From assembly GCF_014237875.1 (NCBI RefSeq), contig NZ_JACJVJ010000003.1, positions 124,001 to 188,000 of the forward strand: a DNA stretch of 64,000 bases. Reading direction: 5' to 3'. This DNA comes from Parasphingopyxis marina (GTDB lineage Bacteria; Pseudomonadota; Alphaproteobacteria; Sphingomonadales; Sphingomonadaceae). The translations under genes and the position numbers were made by a program. Shown in pieces: positions 52,238 to 62,340 of the stretch. The number at the start of each line of letters is the position of its first letter. Positions within the stretch are counted from its first letter, which is position 1. The notes beneath the pieces are model-generated. The model had not been told where the DNA came from. It did no database searches and saw only the letters and a list, made by a program, of their open reading frames with translations.

Positions 52238-52761
52238 CCGGCGGTCTTGATCCGCAACTGGCCAAGGAAATCGCGCTTGCCCAGCGCCACGCCTTCGGCC
52301 CGCAACACGTCATAAGCGGTCGTCGCATGGAAATAGAAATTGGGCTGGGAGAAGGAGAGCAGGAAATTTTCCGCGGTGAAGGGGATCACCGTCTCCCTGA
52401 ACGAAAATTGCATGTCGTTACCGATAAAGCCGTCCACTTCCGCCGGGTCCAGCGCCACAAGCGCGCTTGCCGCCTTGTCGAGCTTGGCCCGGAGATCGGC
52501 ATAACTGGCAGGGGGCGGCGCGAGGTCCGGCGAATAGTTGCCGGTCCGCACGGCCTCGATCGCCCCCAGCGAATGTTCGGCGACCGATTTCACCTGATAG
52601 GCGAAGGGCAGCATGTCTTCGGCGAGTTTCGCCTGCAGCATATCTGCTTCGCTCCGCCCGGTCTCGGCACCGAAGGCTTCCGCCTTGTCGACCAGGCCGG
52701 AAACCGCGCCGATGATCTGCAGGTTGCCGGGAATGATCGCGTCGTAAAGGGATAGGGCCAT
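52234..52761 (-). CDS. DUF1993 family protein
   Basis: 175 residues from ATG 52761; the upstream extension of the frame overlaps hisD and is not believed. MALSLYDAIIPGNLQIIGAVSGLVDKAEAFGAE and FYFHATTAYDVLRAEGVALGKRDFLG fit the DinB-like four-helix bundle of DUF1993. No catalytic role is established. It sits between hisD (20 bases upstream) and nusB with ATGA coupling. Confidence 0.87.
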   Translation of the reverse strand: MALSLYDAIIPGNLQIIGAVSGLVDKAEAFGAETGRSEADMLQAKLAEDMLPFAYQVKSVAEHSLGAIEAVRTGNYSPDLAPPPASYADLRAKLDKAASALVALDPAEVDGFIGNDMQFSFRETVIPFTAENFLLSFSQPNFYFHATTAYDVLRAEGVALGKRDFLGQLRIKTAG

Positions 52762-52781
52762 GATCGTCTCCTGAGCTTTGT

Positions 52782-54077
52782 CTAACGCTGCGGCAGGCGC
52801 ATCGCGACCGATTTCGCATGGGCGGGCAGCCCTTCGGCTTCGGCGAGCGCGACGGCTGCAGGGCCGATCGCTTCGAGCGCCGCGTCGCCGCATTGCAGGA
52901 AGCTCGTCCGCTTCATGAAATCGAGCACCGAGAGGCCGGAGGAAAAACGCGCCCGCCGCCCGGTCGGCAGGACATGGTTCGGCCCGCCGACATAGTCGCC
53001 GACCGCTTCCGGCGTCGTGCGGCCGAGAAAGACCGAACCGGCATGCTTCACCTGGGCGAACAGCGCTTCGGGATCGGCCACGGCGAGCTCGAGATGTTCG
53101 GGCGCCAGCCGGTTCGACAGCGGTATCGCGTCTTCGAGCGTTTCGACCAGGATGATCGCGCCATTGGTTTCCCAGCTCACGCGCGCCGTCTCGCCGGTCG
53201 CCAGCCCGCTAAGTTGGGCTTCGAGCGCTTCGGCCACCGTATCGGCAAAAGCGGCATCGTCGGTGAACAGGATCGACTGGCTGGTCGGATCATGCTCGGC
53301 CTGGCTCAGCAGGTCGGCGGCGATCCAGTCGGGATCGTTGTTCCCGTCGGCGATGACGAGGATTTCGGACGGGCCGGCGACCATGTCGATGCCGACCGTG
53401 CCGTAAAGCTGGCGCTTGGCTTCGGCGACCCAGGCATTGCCGGGGCCGACGATCACATCGGCGCGCGGGATGGTACCGGTGCCGAAAGCGAGCGCCGCGA
53501 TCGCCTGCGCGCCGCCGATCACGTAGATTTCGTCGATTCCGGCTATCTCGGCGGCTGCGAGGATCAGTGGATCGACCTGCCCGCCGCGCGCCGGGGTCAC
53601 CATCACGATGCGCTCGACGCCTGCAACGCGCGCGGGAATCGCGTTCATCAGCAGCGAGGAGGGATAGACGGCGCGGCCGCCGGGCACGTAGAGCCCCGCG
53701 GTTTCGACCGCGGACCAGCGCGCGCCCATGCGGACGCCCGCGTTATCGGTCGTGTCGCTGTCTGCGGGCCGCTGCGCTTCATGATAGGCGGCGATGCGCT
53801 GGGCGGCGAGCGCCAGCGCTTCCTGCAGCGCGGGATCGAGCCCGTCGAGCGCCATGCAGCTGCGCTGCTTGGCGACCTGCCAGCCGCCCTCGACGAGATC
53901 GAAACCGTCGAAGCGCTTGGTATAGTCAGCCACGGCCGCGTCGCCGCGTGCCTTCACATCGGCGATGATCGCCGCGACGTCGCGCGCGACATCCTCGTCG
54001 GCGCCGCGCCGCGCTTCGACGAGCGCGCTGAAGCGGTCCTCGAAATCGCTATCGCTTGCGGAAAGGCGCAGCGTCAT
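52782..54077 (-). CDS. hisD: histidinol dehydrogenase
   Basis: 431 residues from ATG 54077. [20 protein letters not shown] and [34 protein letters not shown] carry the NAD and zinc-binding motifs, [16 protein letters not shown] and APEHLELAV the catalytic His/Glu regions, and [20 protein letters not shown] the late motif. It oxidises L-histidinol to L-histidine in two steps. ATGA-coupled to hisG. Confidence 0.97.
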   Translation of the reverse strand: MTLRLSASDSDFEDRFSALVEARRGADEDVARDVAAIIADVKARGDAAVADYTKRFDGFDLVEGGWQVAKQRSCMALDGLDPALQEALALAAQRIAAYHEAQRPADSDTTDNAGVRMGARWSAVETAGLYVPGGRAVYPSSLLMNAIPARVAGVERIVMVTPARGGQVDPLILAAAEIAGIDEIYVIGGAQAIAALAFGTGTIPRADVIVGPGNAWVAEAKRQLYGTVGIDMVAGPSEILVIADGNNDPDWIAADLLSQAEHDPTSQSILFTDDAAFADTVAEALEAQLSGLATGETARVSWETNGAIILVETLEDAIPLSNRLAPEHLELAVADPEALFAQVKHAGSVFLGRTTPEAVGDYVGGPNHVLPTGRRARFSSGLSVLDFMKRTSFLQCGDAALEAIGPAAVALAEAEGLPAHAKSVAMRLPQR

Positions 54078-54727
54078 CGCGCAGCCACGATTTCGCGGAA
54101 CCGCTCGACCAGCGCCATGACCGCGGGCCGCGTCTTGAACGCCGCGCGGTTGACGATCAGCCGCGAGGTCACTTCGCACAGCACGTCGACCTCGACGAGA
54201 TTATTGGCCTTCAGGGTTCCGCCGCTCGACACGAGATCGACGATCCGACGGGTCAGGCCGAGCGCCGGGGCGATCTCCATCGCGCCGTTCAGCTTCACGC
54301 ATTCGGCCTGCACGCCCTTCGCTTCGAAATGGCGGCGGGTGAAATTGGGATATTTGGTCGCGATGCGGATATGGCTCCATTCGCGCGGGTCGTCGGTTTC
54401 GGCGAGTTCCCTGGGTTCGGCGACCGACAAGCGGCAATGGCCGATATCGAGATCGACCGGCGCATAAATTTCCGAATATTTGAATTCTTCCAGCACGTCC
54501 GAGCCGACGATGCCGAGCTGCGCGGCGCCGTGCGCGACGAAGGTCGCGACGTCGAAGGCGCGCACCCGGATGATGTCGATATCGGGATTGTTCGTCCCGA
54601 AACGCAGCGCCCGGCTGTCTTTGTCGTGGAAATCCGCACCGGGCACGATTCCGGCCTCGGCGAGAAGCGGCAGCGCTTCGTCGAGTATGCGTCCCTTGGG
54701 GATGGCGAAGATGAGTGGTTCGGCCAT
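54074..54727 (-). CDS. hisG: ATP phosphoribosyltransferase, short form
   Basis: 217 residues, the HisG(S) length that lacks the C-terminal regulatory domain and needs a HisZ partner, which is not in this window. [41 protein letters not shown] and [18 protein letters not shown] (PRPP loop) are present. First step of histidine synthesis. Divergent from the DUF2332 gene with only 47 bases between. Confidence 0.95.
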   Translation of the reverse strand: MAEPLIFAIPKGRILDEALPLLAEAGIVPGADFHDKDSRALRFGTNNPDIDIIRVRAFDVATFVAHGAAQLGIVGSDVLEEFKYSEIYAPVDLDIGHCRLSVAEPRELAETDDPREWSHIRIATKYPNFTRRHFEAKGVQAECVKLNGAMEIAPALGLTRRIVDLVSSGGTLKANNLVEVDVLCEVTSRLIVNRAAFKTRPAVMALVERFREIVAAR

Positions 54728-54774
54728 GGCGGGTGCGCTTTACTTGGGGGCGGCCCAGCGGGCAAGCTAGGGAT

Positions 54775-55812
54775 ATGAACGAGAAAGAATCGGAAATCCG
54801 CGCCGCCTTCCGCCAGCAGGCCGAATTCTGCCGCACCATGAAATCGCCGCTGACCGCGAGCGTGCTCGATACGATTGCCGAACAGCTGTCCGGCGACACC
54901 GCCGTCGGCCGCCGGTTGTTCGCCTGGGATGGCGATCCGTCGAGCGGCGCTGACAACGTAACCTTGCGCCTGTCGGGCGGGCTGCATGCGCTGGCGCGGT
55001 CCGGCAAGGACGCGGCGCTGTCCGCCGCCTATGCCGGCGAGGGCGATATCGCCCAAGCGGTGGCGCGCGCGCTCGTCGATCACGACGCGATGCTCGAAAG
55101 CTGGCTCGATAGTCCGCCGCAGACCAACGAGGTGGGCCGCGCGGCGGCGATCATGGCCGGGCTGCTGGTTGCGGCCGGCCGTTACCCGCTGCCTATTGAT
55201 CTTCTCGAGCTGGGGGCGAGCGCGGGGCTCGTGCTCAATCTTGCGCGCTATAGCTATGAACTGGGCGGCGCGCGGGTGGGCGAACCGACTTCGCCCTTGC
55301 TGCTCGCGCCCGAATGGCGGGGAGATCCGCCGCCTGGGGCCGGTGTCACTGTCGTCACCCAGCGCGGCGTCGATCTCAACCCGGTCTATCTGTCGGACCC
55401 GGCGGCGGCCGAGCGGCTGATCGCCTATGTGTGGGCCGACCAGCCCGAACGGATTGCCCGGGTCGAAACCGCGATCGGCCTCGCCCGCGCCTTCCCGCCC
55501 GCCATCGTGCCGGGCCGGGCCGGGGACTGGCTGGAAAAGCGTCTCGCCGGCCCGTCGGCCGAAGGCGCAATGCGGATAGTCTACCACACCATCGCCTTCC
55601 AATATTTCCCGGCCGAAGAGCAGGAACGCGTGCGCGCGGCTATAGAAACGGCGGGTGCCGAGGCAAGCGATACGCGGCCTTTGGGCTGGCTATCCTTCGA
55701 AATGAACCCGGCCAAGACGGCCTGCGAATTGCGCCTCACGCTCTGGCCGTCGGGCGAAGAACTTCACCTCGCCAACGCCCATCCGCACGCGACCTGGATC
55801 GAGTGGCTGTGA
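54775..55812 (+). CDS. DUF2332 family protein
   Basis: 345 residues from ATG 54775. It opens IRAAFRQQAEFCRTMKSPLTASVLDTIAEQL, has LPIDLLELGASAGLVLNLARYSY (a glycine-rich LELGASAG motif like a methyltransferase SAM loop) and ends with LRLTLWPSGEELHLANAHPHATWIEWL. The DUF2332 family has no settled function; a SAM-like site is suggestive only. Its GTGA overlap with the AraC gene makes a two-gene operon. Confidence 0.83.
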   Translation: MNEKESEIRAAFRQQAEFCRTMKSPLTASVLDTIAEQLSGDTAVGRRLFAWDGDPSSGADNVTLRLSGGLHALARSGKDAALSAAYAGEGDIAQAVARALVDHDAMLESWLDSPPQTNEVGRAAAIMAGLLVAAGRYPLPIDLLELGASAGLVLNLARYSYELGGARVGEPTSPLLLAPEWRGDPPPGAGVTVVTQRGVDLNPVYLSDPAAAERLIAYVWADQPERIARVETAIGLARAFPPAIVPGRAGDWLEKRLAGPSAEGAMRIVYHTIAFQYFPAEEQERVRAAIETAGAEASDTRPLGWLSFEMNPAKTACELRLTLWPSGEELHLANAHPHATWIEWL

Positions 55813-56510
55813 CCGCCGCCGCGTCGATCTCCCGCCTGGGCGCGCTGGCGACGATCCGGCGCCATCGGCATAGGGCACCCTATGCGACGATCGTCCTGTC
55901 CGGCGGTTATGAGGAAGCCGGCGAGAGCGGCCGGCACGAGGTGCAGGCCGGTGACGTGCTGATCCACCCGCCCTTCTCCGCGCATTGCGATAGAATCTTG
56001 CGGTGCAGCGCCGAGGTTCTGGACATTCCGCTGCCGATGGACGGGCAGGACTGGCCGCGCAGGGGCAGGGTGGCGGATCCCGACCGGCTGGTCCGTCTCG
56101 CCGAACGCGACGAAAGCCTTGCCGCGCAGATGCTGCTTGCCGTGCTCGTACCGGACGAAAGCCGGTGCGACGATCTTCCCGATCGGCTCGCCCGCGATCT
56201 CGATATGGCCCGGCCGCCGGCCATCGCCGCCTGGGCCGACCGCAACGGCATCGCCCGCGAGACCCTGACGCGCCAGTTCCGCCAGCTTTACGATGTCGCC
56301 CCGGCGCATTTCCGGGTGGAATTGCGCGCGCGCCGGGCGTGGCGGACGATTGTGCAGGAGCGCCGGAGTACCCTCGCGGATATCGCCTCGGCCTGCGGCT
56401 ATGCCGATCAACCCCAGCTGACCCGTGAGGTCCGGGCGCTAACCGGTTCCCCGCCGGGGACATGGCGCAAATATGCGACGAGCCGGTCACATTCGTTCAA
56501 GACCGGCTAG
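55809..56510 (+). CDS. AraC-family transcriptional regulator
   Basis: 233 residues from a GTG that overlaps the DUF2332 stop. An N-terminal cupin-like sensor (RHEVQAGDVLIHPPFSAHCDRI) precedes the double HTH: AWADRNGIARETLTRQFRQLYDVAPAHFRVELRARRAW and TLADIASACGYADQPQLTREVRALTGSPPGTWRK. Target and ligand unknown; it may control the DUF2332 operon or the CPBP gene that follows after 23 bases. Confidence 0.87.
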   Translation: MTAAASISRLGALATIRRHRHRAPYATIVLSGGYEEAGESGRHEVQAGDVLIHPPFSAHCDRILRCSAEVLDIPLPMDGQDWPRRGRVADPDRLVRLAERDESLAAQMLLAVLVPDESRCDDLPDRLARDLDMARPPAIAAWADRNGIARETLTRQFRQLYDVAPAHFRVELRARRAWRTIVQERRSTLADIASACGYADQPQLTREVRALTGSPPGTWRKYATSRSHSFKTG

Positions 56511-56533
56511 GCGCTCTCCGGCAAAGGCGCTGC

Positions 56534-57313
56534 ATGACTGACAGCGTATCGAAACAGCCCTTTTTCGCGATAACCGGATTCCGCTTCCGCCTCTGGCCCA
56601 TCCTGCTCGCCGCCGTGCTGATGCAGGGAATACTGGTCACCGGGCGGGAAAGCGCGCGAGCGCTTCTGAAGGCGGGGCCGGATGTCCTCTATGTCGGCTG
56701 GATCTATCTGGCCTTCGCGCTTTTCTTGCAGGCCGTTCTCGCCTTTGCCGGGATCCTCGTCATGCGGCGCCTGCTGCCCGAAGCGGACGATCATGTCCGC
56801 TGGCCGCCGGAGAAGAGTTATGCCGGCCTCGCCTTGCTGATCGGCATCGGCATGGGGCTTGCCATGCTGATTGCCGATTACTGGCCCGCGCTGATAGCCG
56901 GCCACGCACCGGCGGCGGGCTATGATATCGCCCCGGTGCCGGCCGCCGGAATGCTGGCGGCGTTGCTGTGCACCGGTTTTGCAGAAGAAACGCTATTTCG
57001 CGGGCTGCTGGTGGGAATGCTCGTCATTTTGGTGCCCGGGCGCATGAGGATCGGCGGCCTGGATCTGCCGATCGCCGCCTATATCGTGGCGCTTCTCTTC
57101 GGCCTTGCCCATTGGGAAAGCTTTCTCGTCAATCCGCTTCATCTGGCGATCGCGCAACAGCTTTACGCCTTCATCTGGGGCCTGATCTATGTCTGGCTGA
57201 TGGAAAGGTCGCAGAGCCTGGTCGCGCCGATCATCGCCCATGGCGTCGGCAATTTCACCGAGGTCGGGATCGTGATGGCGATGATGGCAACCATGCCGCC
57301 GATGGCGCCCTAG
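56534..57313 (+). CDS. CPBP-family intramembrane glutamic endopeptidase
   Basis: 259 residues from ATG 56534, about seven membrane helices. CTGFAEETLFRGLLVG has the EExxxR motif, LLFGLAHWESFL the second catalytic His, and APIIAHGVGNF the third motif, so the site is complete. Related to CAAX-processing Abi proteins. Substrate unknown. Its stop codon overlaps the convergent hydrolase stop by four bases. Confidence 0.9.
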   Translation: MTDSVSKQPFFAITGFRFRLWPILLAAVLMQGILVTGRESARALLKAGPDVLYVGWIYLAFALFLQAVLAFAGILVMRRLLPEADDHVRWPPEKSYAGLALLIGIGMGLAMLIADYWPALIAGHAPAAGYDIAPVPAAGMLAALLCTGFAEETLFRGLLVGMLVILVPGRMRIGGLDLPIAAYIVALLFGLAHWESFLVNPLHLAIAQQLYAFIWGLIYVWLMERSQSLVAPIIAHGVGNFTEVGIVMAMMATMPPMAP

Positions 57314-58209
57314 CCGATCGGCTTCGCGGCCAGGAAATCCTCGATCGCCGCGTTGACCGGCCCGGGCGCTTCCCAGGGCACGAAATGCCCAGCGTCCACC
57401 TCGACCAGGGTCAGATCCTCGACGACCTCGCCCAGTCCTTCGAGCTGGCAGGGGAGGAGCGCGGTATCTCCCGTACCCCAGACGATGAGCACCGGCATTG
57501 TGAGCGGGGGGAAGGGCGCGTCGAGGAACGTCGGGCGTTCGATCTCCTCATCGGGTTCGGGCACGACGATCTGCGCGGCGCGATACCAGTTCAGCATGGC
57601 GATCGGCGCGCCTTCGCGGGCCCAGTCCTCGAAATAGATATTGCGCTCCGCGTCGCTCATCCCCGGCGACCGGTTCCAGTCGAGTGTCTTGGCGAGAAAG
57701 GCGGCAAGGCCGTGTTCGTGGATGAAAGGATCGTGGGAGGGATCGCGAAAGGCGCGCATATATTGCGAAGCCACCCGCTGATCGCGGCTTTCGACGAGCG
57801 TGCGCTGGAAGATGAAGGGATGCGGCGCATTGGCGATGATCAGCCGGTCGACTCGGCCCGACAGGGTGAGCGCGCCGCCCCAGGCGATGGCGCCGCCCCA
57901 ATCATGTCCGGCCAGCGAGAAACTGCCGATGCCGAGCGCATCGGCCAGCGCGGCAAGATCGCCGATGATCCTGTCGGGCGCGTAATTCTCGACGCCTTCG
58001 GGCTTGTCCGACTTGGCGAAGCCGCGCTGATCGGGCGCGATGCAATAATAGCGGCCGGACAGCGCCTCGATCTGGTTGCGCCAGGTGCGGTGCGATTCGG
58101 GAAAGCCGTGCAGGAAGATGATCGGTTCGCCGTCTTTCGGCCCGGCGGTCGCGACGTTGAGCGTGACCCCCGTCGCAAGCGCAATCCGCTGTTGCTCGAA
58201 CGCGGTCAT
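57310..58209 (-). CDS. alpha/beta-hydrolase, epoxide-hydrolase type
   Basis: 299 residues from ATG 58209 (another ATG two codons earlier). IIFLHGFPESHRTWRNQIEALSGR has the HGFP oxyanion motif, LAGHDWGGAIAWG the Asp nucleophile, and VDAGHFVPWEAP the late catalytic His. The Asp nucleophile fits epoxide hydrolases or haloalkane dehalogenases rather than esterases; HGFPES-x-W favours epoxide hydrolase. Convergent with the CPBP gene. Confidence 0.88.
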   Translation of the reverse strand: MTAFEQQRIALATGVTLNVATAGPKDGEPIIFLHGFPESHRTWRNQIEALSGRYYCIAPDQRGFAKSDKPEGVENYAPDRIIGDLAALADALGIGSFSLAGHDWGGAIAWGGALTLSGRVDRLIIANAPHPFIFQRTLVESRDQRVASQYMRAFRDPSHDPFIHEHGLAAFLAKTLDWNRSPGMSDAERNIYFEDWAREGAPIAMLNWYRAAQIVVPEPDEEIERPTFLDAPFPPLTMPVLIVWGTGDTALLPCQLEGLGEVVEDLTLVEVDAGHFVPWEAPGPVNAAIEDFLAAKPIG

Positions 58210-58274
58210 CCTCATTCTCCGAATCGCTATTGGTTTTTCTTTGCAACCTAGCGCCGGAGCCGACGCGCACAAGC

Positions 58275-59174
58275 TTAAGGGTAGCTCACCGTCTTGGGCC
58301 TGCCGGCGGGGAAGGGAATGCGCTCGTCATGGTCGGTCGGGATGATCGGAAAGCGTTCTTCCTTCCAGTCGGCGATCGCCTGGTCGATCCGTTCGGGCCG
58401 CGAGGAGACGAAATTCCAGTAGACATGGCGGGGGGAGGCGAAGGCCTCGCCGCCGCATAGCATGATTTGCGCGCCATTTTCGCTGCGCACGGTCGTCGCC
58501 TGGCCGGGGCGCAACACCGCCAGCGTTTCGGGCGTCAGCGCCTCGCCGTCGAGGCTGGCCTCGCCTTCGAGCAGGTAGAGCGCGCGCTCGTCGGCCTCGG
58601 CATCGATCGGGATGCTGCCGCCCGGCGACAGGTGGATATCGGCGTAGATCGTTCCGGCATAGGTGGTGACCGGCGCAGTCTGGCCCCAAAGGCTGCCCAT
58701 GATGATCCGCGCTTCGGCGCCCGCGCCGCTGCAGATCGGGAGATCGGCCTTGGGCACATGTTCGAAGGCGGGGTCCATCTCTTCGGCCGCTTCGGGCAGC
58801 GCAAGCCAGGTTTGCACGGCGTAGATGTCCGATCCGCCGGGCCGGTCTTCCGGCGGCGTGCGCTCGGAATGGACGATGCCCTTGCCCGCGGTCATCAGGT
58901 TCACCGCGCCCGGCTCGATCACCTGCACGGTGCCGAGCGAATCGCGATGTTCGAAGCGGCCCTTCAGCATATAGGTGACGGTGGCGAGGTTGATATGGGG
59001 GTGGGGGCGGACGTCTATGCCGGTCCCCGCGTCGAGCGTCGCCGGGCCAGCCTGGTCGAAAAACACGAATGGGCCGACCATCGTCCGCTCGCGCGAAGGC
59101 AGCGAGCGATAGACTTTGAAGTCGCCGAGATTGTGGCCCACCGGGCGCAGCGTCTGGAGGATCGGGCCGGTCAT
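58275..59174 (-). CDS. pirin family protein
   Basis: 299 residues from ATG 59174. HPHINLATVTYMLKGRFEHRDSLG holds the metal-binding His pair and Glu/His of the pirin N-terminal cupin; MTAGKGIVHSE is the second pirin motif. Some pirins act as quercetin 2,3-dioxygenases or redox regulators. ATGA overlap with the NUDIX gene links it to the GST-bolA transcript. Confidence 0.92.
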   Translation of the reverse strand: MTGPILQTLRPVGHNLGDFKVYRSLPSRERTMVGPFVFFDQAGPATLDAGTGIDVRPHPHINLATVTYMLKGRFEHRDSLGTVQVIEPGAVNLMTAGKGIVHSERTPPEDRPGGSDIYAVQTWLALPEAAEEMDPAFEHVPKADLPICSGAGAEARIIMGSLWGQTAPVTTYAGTIYADIHLSPGGSIPIDAEADERALYLLEGEASLDGEALTPETLAVLRPGQATTVRSENGAQIMLCGGEAFASPRHVYWNFVSSRPERIDQAIADWKEERFPIIPTDHDERIPFPAGRPKTVSYP

Positions 59175-59620
59175 TGCGTCGTCTCCCTGAGCATGTCGAG
59201 CAGAGCGGGCAAGTCGGCAGGATAATAATGTTCGGCCGTCGCCGCCAGTTCTTCGGCGTACCACCAGCGATGCTCGCGCATCACGTCGCGCTCCAGCGCG
59301 GTATGGCCGCTGGTGTCGATGCTCGGCGCCTCGACGCGAATCGCGAAATATCGCTCGACCGCGCGCACAGCGATGCCGTCGAAGGTGGTGAACTCCGACG
59401 TCCGGGAATCGATGCTTTCGCCCGGTTCCGCGAGGATGCCGGTTTCCTCGGCCAGCTCGCGCCGCGCCCCGTCTTCATAGCTTTCGCCGGGATCGAGCGC
59501 GCCGCCCGGCGTTGCCCAGAAGGGCGGCCGGTCTCCCGGCGTGAAGCGGAACAGCAGCAGGCGATTGTCCCGGTCGATCACCAGCAGCCGTGCCGCCTTG
59601 CGATCGGGGCGGCTGTTCAT
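59171..59620 (-). CDS. NUDIX hydrolase
   Basis: 149 residues. The NUDIX box GGALDPGESYEDGARRELAEETGI is intact (Gx5Ex7REUxEE). It hydrolyses a nucleoside-diphosphate-linked compound; specificity is not visible. Coupled to GST upstream and pirin downstream by four-base overlaps. Confidence 0.94.
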   Translation of the reverse strand: MNSRPDRKAARLLVIDRDNRLLLFRFTPGDRPPFWATPGGALDPGESYEDGARRELAEETGILAEPGESIDSRTSEFTTFDGIAVRAVERYFAIRVEAPSIDTSGHTALERDVMREHRWWYAEELAATAEHYYPADLPALLDMLRETTQ

Positions 59621-60321
59621 ACCGCGTCGAGTTCGGGATAGTGGCGGAAGATGCCGTCGCCATAGGGCTGGCGCCGTCCGCTTTCGAAATAGGCCTGGAG
59701 AGCGGGGAGGGCGCGGACGCGGCCATGCAGCGCCATGACCTTGGGAACATTGACTGCCAGCGCCGTCATGCGCAGCGGGAAGGCGTAGAGCAGCCCGTCA
59801 ACGAGCTGGAACAGCGAAAGATCGGCATGGCACCAGCTATCGCCGAGCAGCCATTCGCCATCGCTCCGCGCCAGCACCGCCTCGAAATGGCCGAGAAAGC
59901 GAGGCAGCCGCTCCGTGCGCAGGAAATGCGCGCGGCGTGCGGCCTCGTCCTTCTGGTCCTCATAATAAAGGCTGCCGGCGATCGGATGGTGGACCTCGTG
60001 AACCTCGTCGAGCGCGTCGAGGATCGTCAGCTGGTGCTGGAGCGCGCGGCTGCGCCCGGCTTCGCCCGGCGGCGCCAGGCCGTCATGGGCGCGGGCCAGC
60101 CAGTCGAGGATCGCCGCGGTCTGCGCGATCACGCTGTCTCCGGTATCGAGAAACGGCGGCGCGAGCGGCGGGCCCTCGGCCGCTTCCAGTGCCTCGAGGA
60201 TCGCGTCCCTGCCGCCTTCGGCAGCGCCGTCGCGATAGGCAATGCCGCTTGCCTCCAGCGCCAGCCTGATAAACTCGCCGCGCCCGGGGATGCCCGGCCA
60301 GTACCAGAGCGTATAACTCAC
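59617..60321 (-). CDS. glutathione S-transferase family protein
   Basis: 234 residues. LWYWPGIPGRGEFIRLALEASGIAYRD is the thioredoxin-like N-terminal half, and QTAAILDWLARAHDGL opens the helical C-terminal domain, which ends with ALPALQAYFESGRRQPYG. The N-terminal layout resembles sigma- or beta-class enzymes; the catalytic Tyr/Ser is not certain. GTG start, overlapping the bolA stop. Confidence 0.88.
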   Translation of the reverse strand: MSYTLWYWPGIPGRGEFIRLALEASGIAYRDGAAEGGRDAILEALEAAEGPPLAPPFLDTGDSVIAQTAAILDWLARAHDGLAPPGEAGRSRALQHQLTILDALDEVHEVHHPIAGSLYYEDQKDEAARRAHFLRTERLPRFLGHFEAVLARSDGEWLLGDSWCHADLSLFQLVDGLLYAFPLRMTALAVNVPKVMALHGRVRALPALQAYFESGRRQPYGDGIFRHYPELDAV

Positions 60322-60611
60322 TCGGCGATCTCGCTGGGCGCGCGGGCGTTGATCGCGAGCGCATGGACGCGCGCTTCCATCAGATCGCCCAGCGCCTTGT
60401 TCACCGCGCGCTGGCGCTCCAGCCGGTTCATATCCTCGAACTGCAGGGCGACGATCTCCACGGTAAAGTGCGATTCGCCGCTGCCATCGTCGCCGGCATG
60501 GCCGCGATGCTGCGCGCTGTCGTTGATTACCCGCAAATGCGTCGGGCCGATGGCTTCGATCAGCCGTTTCTCTATTTCGGCCGCTACCGGCCCTTTCGAA
60601 TCCTCTGTCAT
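60318..60611 (-). CDS. BolA family protein
   Basis: 97 residues. IEKRLIEAIGPTHLRVINDSAQHRGH and SHFTVEIVALQFEDMNRLERQRAVNKAL-type ending are the BolA fold, with the conserved HxGH-like region that binds Fe-S clusters together with monothiol glutaredoxin. It is divergent from the J-domain gene with a 37-base shared promoter region (TATATAGG near 60616). Confidence 0.95.
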   Translation of the reverse strand: MTEDSKGPVAAEIEKRLIEAIGPTHLRVINDSAQHRGHAGDDGSGESHFTVEIVALQFEDMNRLERQRAVNKALGDLMEARVHALAINARAPSEIAE

Positions 60612-60648
60612 GCGTCCTATATAGGCTGATTGAACGGAAGGAGCACCC

Positions 60649-61242
60649 TTGGCCTCACGCCCGCATCATGATCGTTTTCACGGCCGCATCGACGGCAGTG
60701 AACGCGCATGCGACCATCCGGCCTGCGATGCACCCGGCGAATTCCGGGCACCGAGGACCGGGCACAAGCGCGGCGGGTTCGACGGGCCGGGCGAATATCA
60801 CTGGCTGTGCCTCGATCATATCCGCGAATTCAACGCCGGCTATGATTATTTCGAAGGCATGAGCAGCGAGGAGCTTCACGAGGCGCAGCGCCCCTGGTCG
60901 GGCTGGGAGCGCGAGACGCGGGCCTTTTCGACCGCGGGCGCGAGCCCGACGCCGCGATGGGCCGATTATACAGATCCGCTGGACGCGATCGGCGCGCGCT
61001 TCCGCACCCGGGTTCGCGCGCCGCGCAAGGACGGCAGGCCGCTTACCGACCTCGACCGGAAAAATCTGCAGATATTGGGGCTGACGACCGATGCCGACCG
61101 CAGGACGCTACGGCGCCGCTATGCCGAGCTCGTCCGCCAATATCATCCGGACAGGAATGGCGGCGATCGCAGCCATGAGAAAATGTTGCAGCGCGTAATA
61201 GAGGCCTATACGCAGTTGAAAAGCGCTCGGGCCTTCGCCTGA
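60649..61242 (+). CDS. J-domain (DnaJ-like) protein
   Basis: 197 residues. The C-terminal J domain (DLDRKNLQILGLTTDADRRTLRRRYAELVRQYHPDRNGGD) has the HPD motif near 165 and ends with a helix IEAYTQLKSARA. The N-terminal ~110 residues contain a Cys pair in ACDHPACDAPGEF and a conserved WLCLDHIREFN, unlike canonical DnaJ. TTG start after AAGGAGC. It stimulates an Hsp70; the client is unknown. Neighbour of cobS in many Alphaproteobacteria. Confidence 0.88.
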   Translation: MASRPHHDRFHGRIDGSERACDHPACDAPGEFRAPRTGHKRGGFDGPGEYHWLCLDHIREFNAGYDYFEGMSSEELHEAQRPWSGWERETRAFSTAGASPTPRWADYTDPLDAIGARFRTRVRAPRKDGRPLTDLDRKNLQILGLTTDADRRTLRRRYAELVRQYHPDRNGGDRSHEKMLQRVIEAYTQLKSARAFA

Positions 61243-61275
61243 GCGCCCAGAACAGCAAGACTTTCAGGAATTCCC

Positions 61276-62283
61276 ATGGCGACGATATCCAACACCCAGC
61301 CCGATAGCCGCGGCGACACGATCATGGCCGAACCCGACAGGATGGTGAAGGTCCGCGAGGCCTTCGGCATCGATTCCGACATGGAAGTGCCGGCGTTCAG
61401 CGAGGCCGATGAACGCGTGCCGGATCGCGACGAAAGCTATGTCTTCGATCCCGATACGACGATCGCCATTGCGGCGGGCTTCGCCTTCAATCGCCGGGTG
61501 ATGATCCAGGGCTATCACGGCACTGGCAAGTCCACCCATATCGAGCAGGTCGCCGCGCGCCTCAACTGGCCATGCATCCGCATCAACCTCGACTCGCATA
61601 TCAGTCGGATCGATCTGATCGGCCGCGACGCGATCGTGCTGCGTGACGGGCAGCAGGTCACCGAGTTCCGCGAGGGCCTACTGCCCTGGGCGCTGCAGAC
61701 GCCGACCGCGCTCGTGTTCGACGAATATGACGCCGGCCGGCCGGACGTGATGTTCGTGATCCAGCGCGTGCTGGAAACCGACGGCAAGCTCACCCTGCTC
61801 GATCAGAACCGCGTCATACGCCCGAATAAATGGTTCCGCCTGTTCGCGACCTCGAACACGATCGGGCTCGGCGATACGACCGGGCTTTATCACGGCACCC
61901 AGCAGATAAACCAGGGCCAGATGGATCGCTGGAACATCGTCGTGACGCTCAACTATCTGCCGGCCGCGACCGAGGCGAAGATCGTCCTTTCGAAGAATGA
62001 CGAGTTTGACGACGAAACCGGCCACAAGACGGTCGAGGACATGGTCAAGGTTGCCGATCTCACCCGCCAGGGCTTCATGGCCGGCGATATCTCGACGGTG
62101 ATGAGCCCGCGTACGGTGATCACCTGGGCGCAGAATACGACGATCTTCGGCGATATCGGTTTCGCCTTCCGGCTCTCTTTCCTCAACAAGTGCGACGAGG
62201 CCGAACGGCCGCTAGTGGCGGAATATTATCAGCGCGTGTTCGGGCAGGATTTGCCCGAAAGCGTGGTTGGTCAGGTTGAGTAG
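61276..62283 (+). CDS. cobS: cobaltochelatase AAA+ subunit CobS
   Basis: 335 residues. Walker A is [13 protein letters not shown] (near 79), Walker B is [13 protein letters not shown], and [31 protein letters not shown] is the sensor/arginine-finger region. MoxR-like AAA+ ATPase that with CobT drives the CobN chelatase in aerobic cobalamin synthesis. No other B12 genes in the window; many sphingomonads keep cobST, so a non-B12 role is possible. Confidence 0.94.
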   Translation: MATISNTQPDSRGDTIMAEPDRMVKVREAFGIDSDMEVPAFSEADERVPDRDESYVFDPDTTIAIAAGFAFNRRVMIQGYHGTGKSTHIEQVAARLNWPCIRINLDSHISRIDLIGRDAIVLRDGQQVTEFREGLLPWALQTPTALVFDEYDAGRPDVMFVIQRVLETDGKLTLLDQNRVIRPNKWFRLFATSNTIGLGDTTGLYHGTQQINQGQMDRWNIVVTLNYLPAATEAKIVLSKNDEFDDETGHKTVEDMVKVADLTRQGFMAGDISTVMSPRTVITWAQNTTIFGDIGFAFRLSFLNKCDEAERPLVAEYYQRVFGQDLPESVVGQVE

Positions 62284-62304
62284 TGATCGGGAATAATCCT
62301 TTCT

Positions 62305-62325
62305 TCCCCTCGCCCTGTGAGGGGA
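62305..62325. repeat. hairpin between cobS and cobT
   Basis: TCCCCTC pairs with GAGGGGA around a 7-base loop in the 57-base gap between the two genes. No U-run. It may modulate mRNA stability or the CobS:CobT ratio, or be a repeat-type element. Confidence 0.5.
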
Positions 62326-62340
62326 GATGGGGGTTTTAAG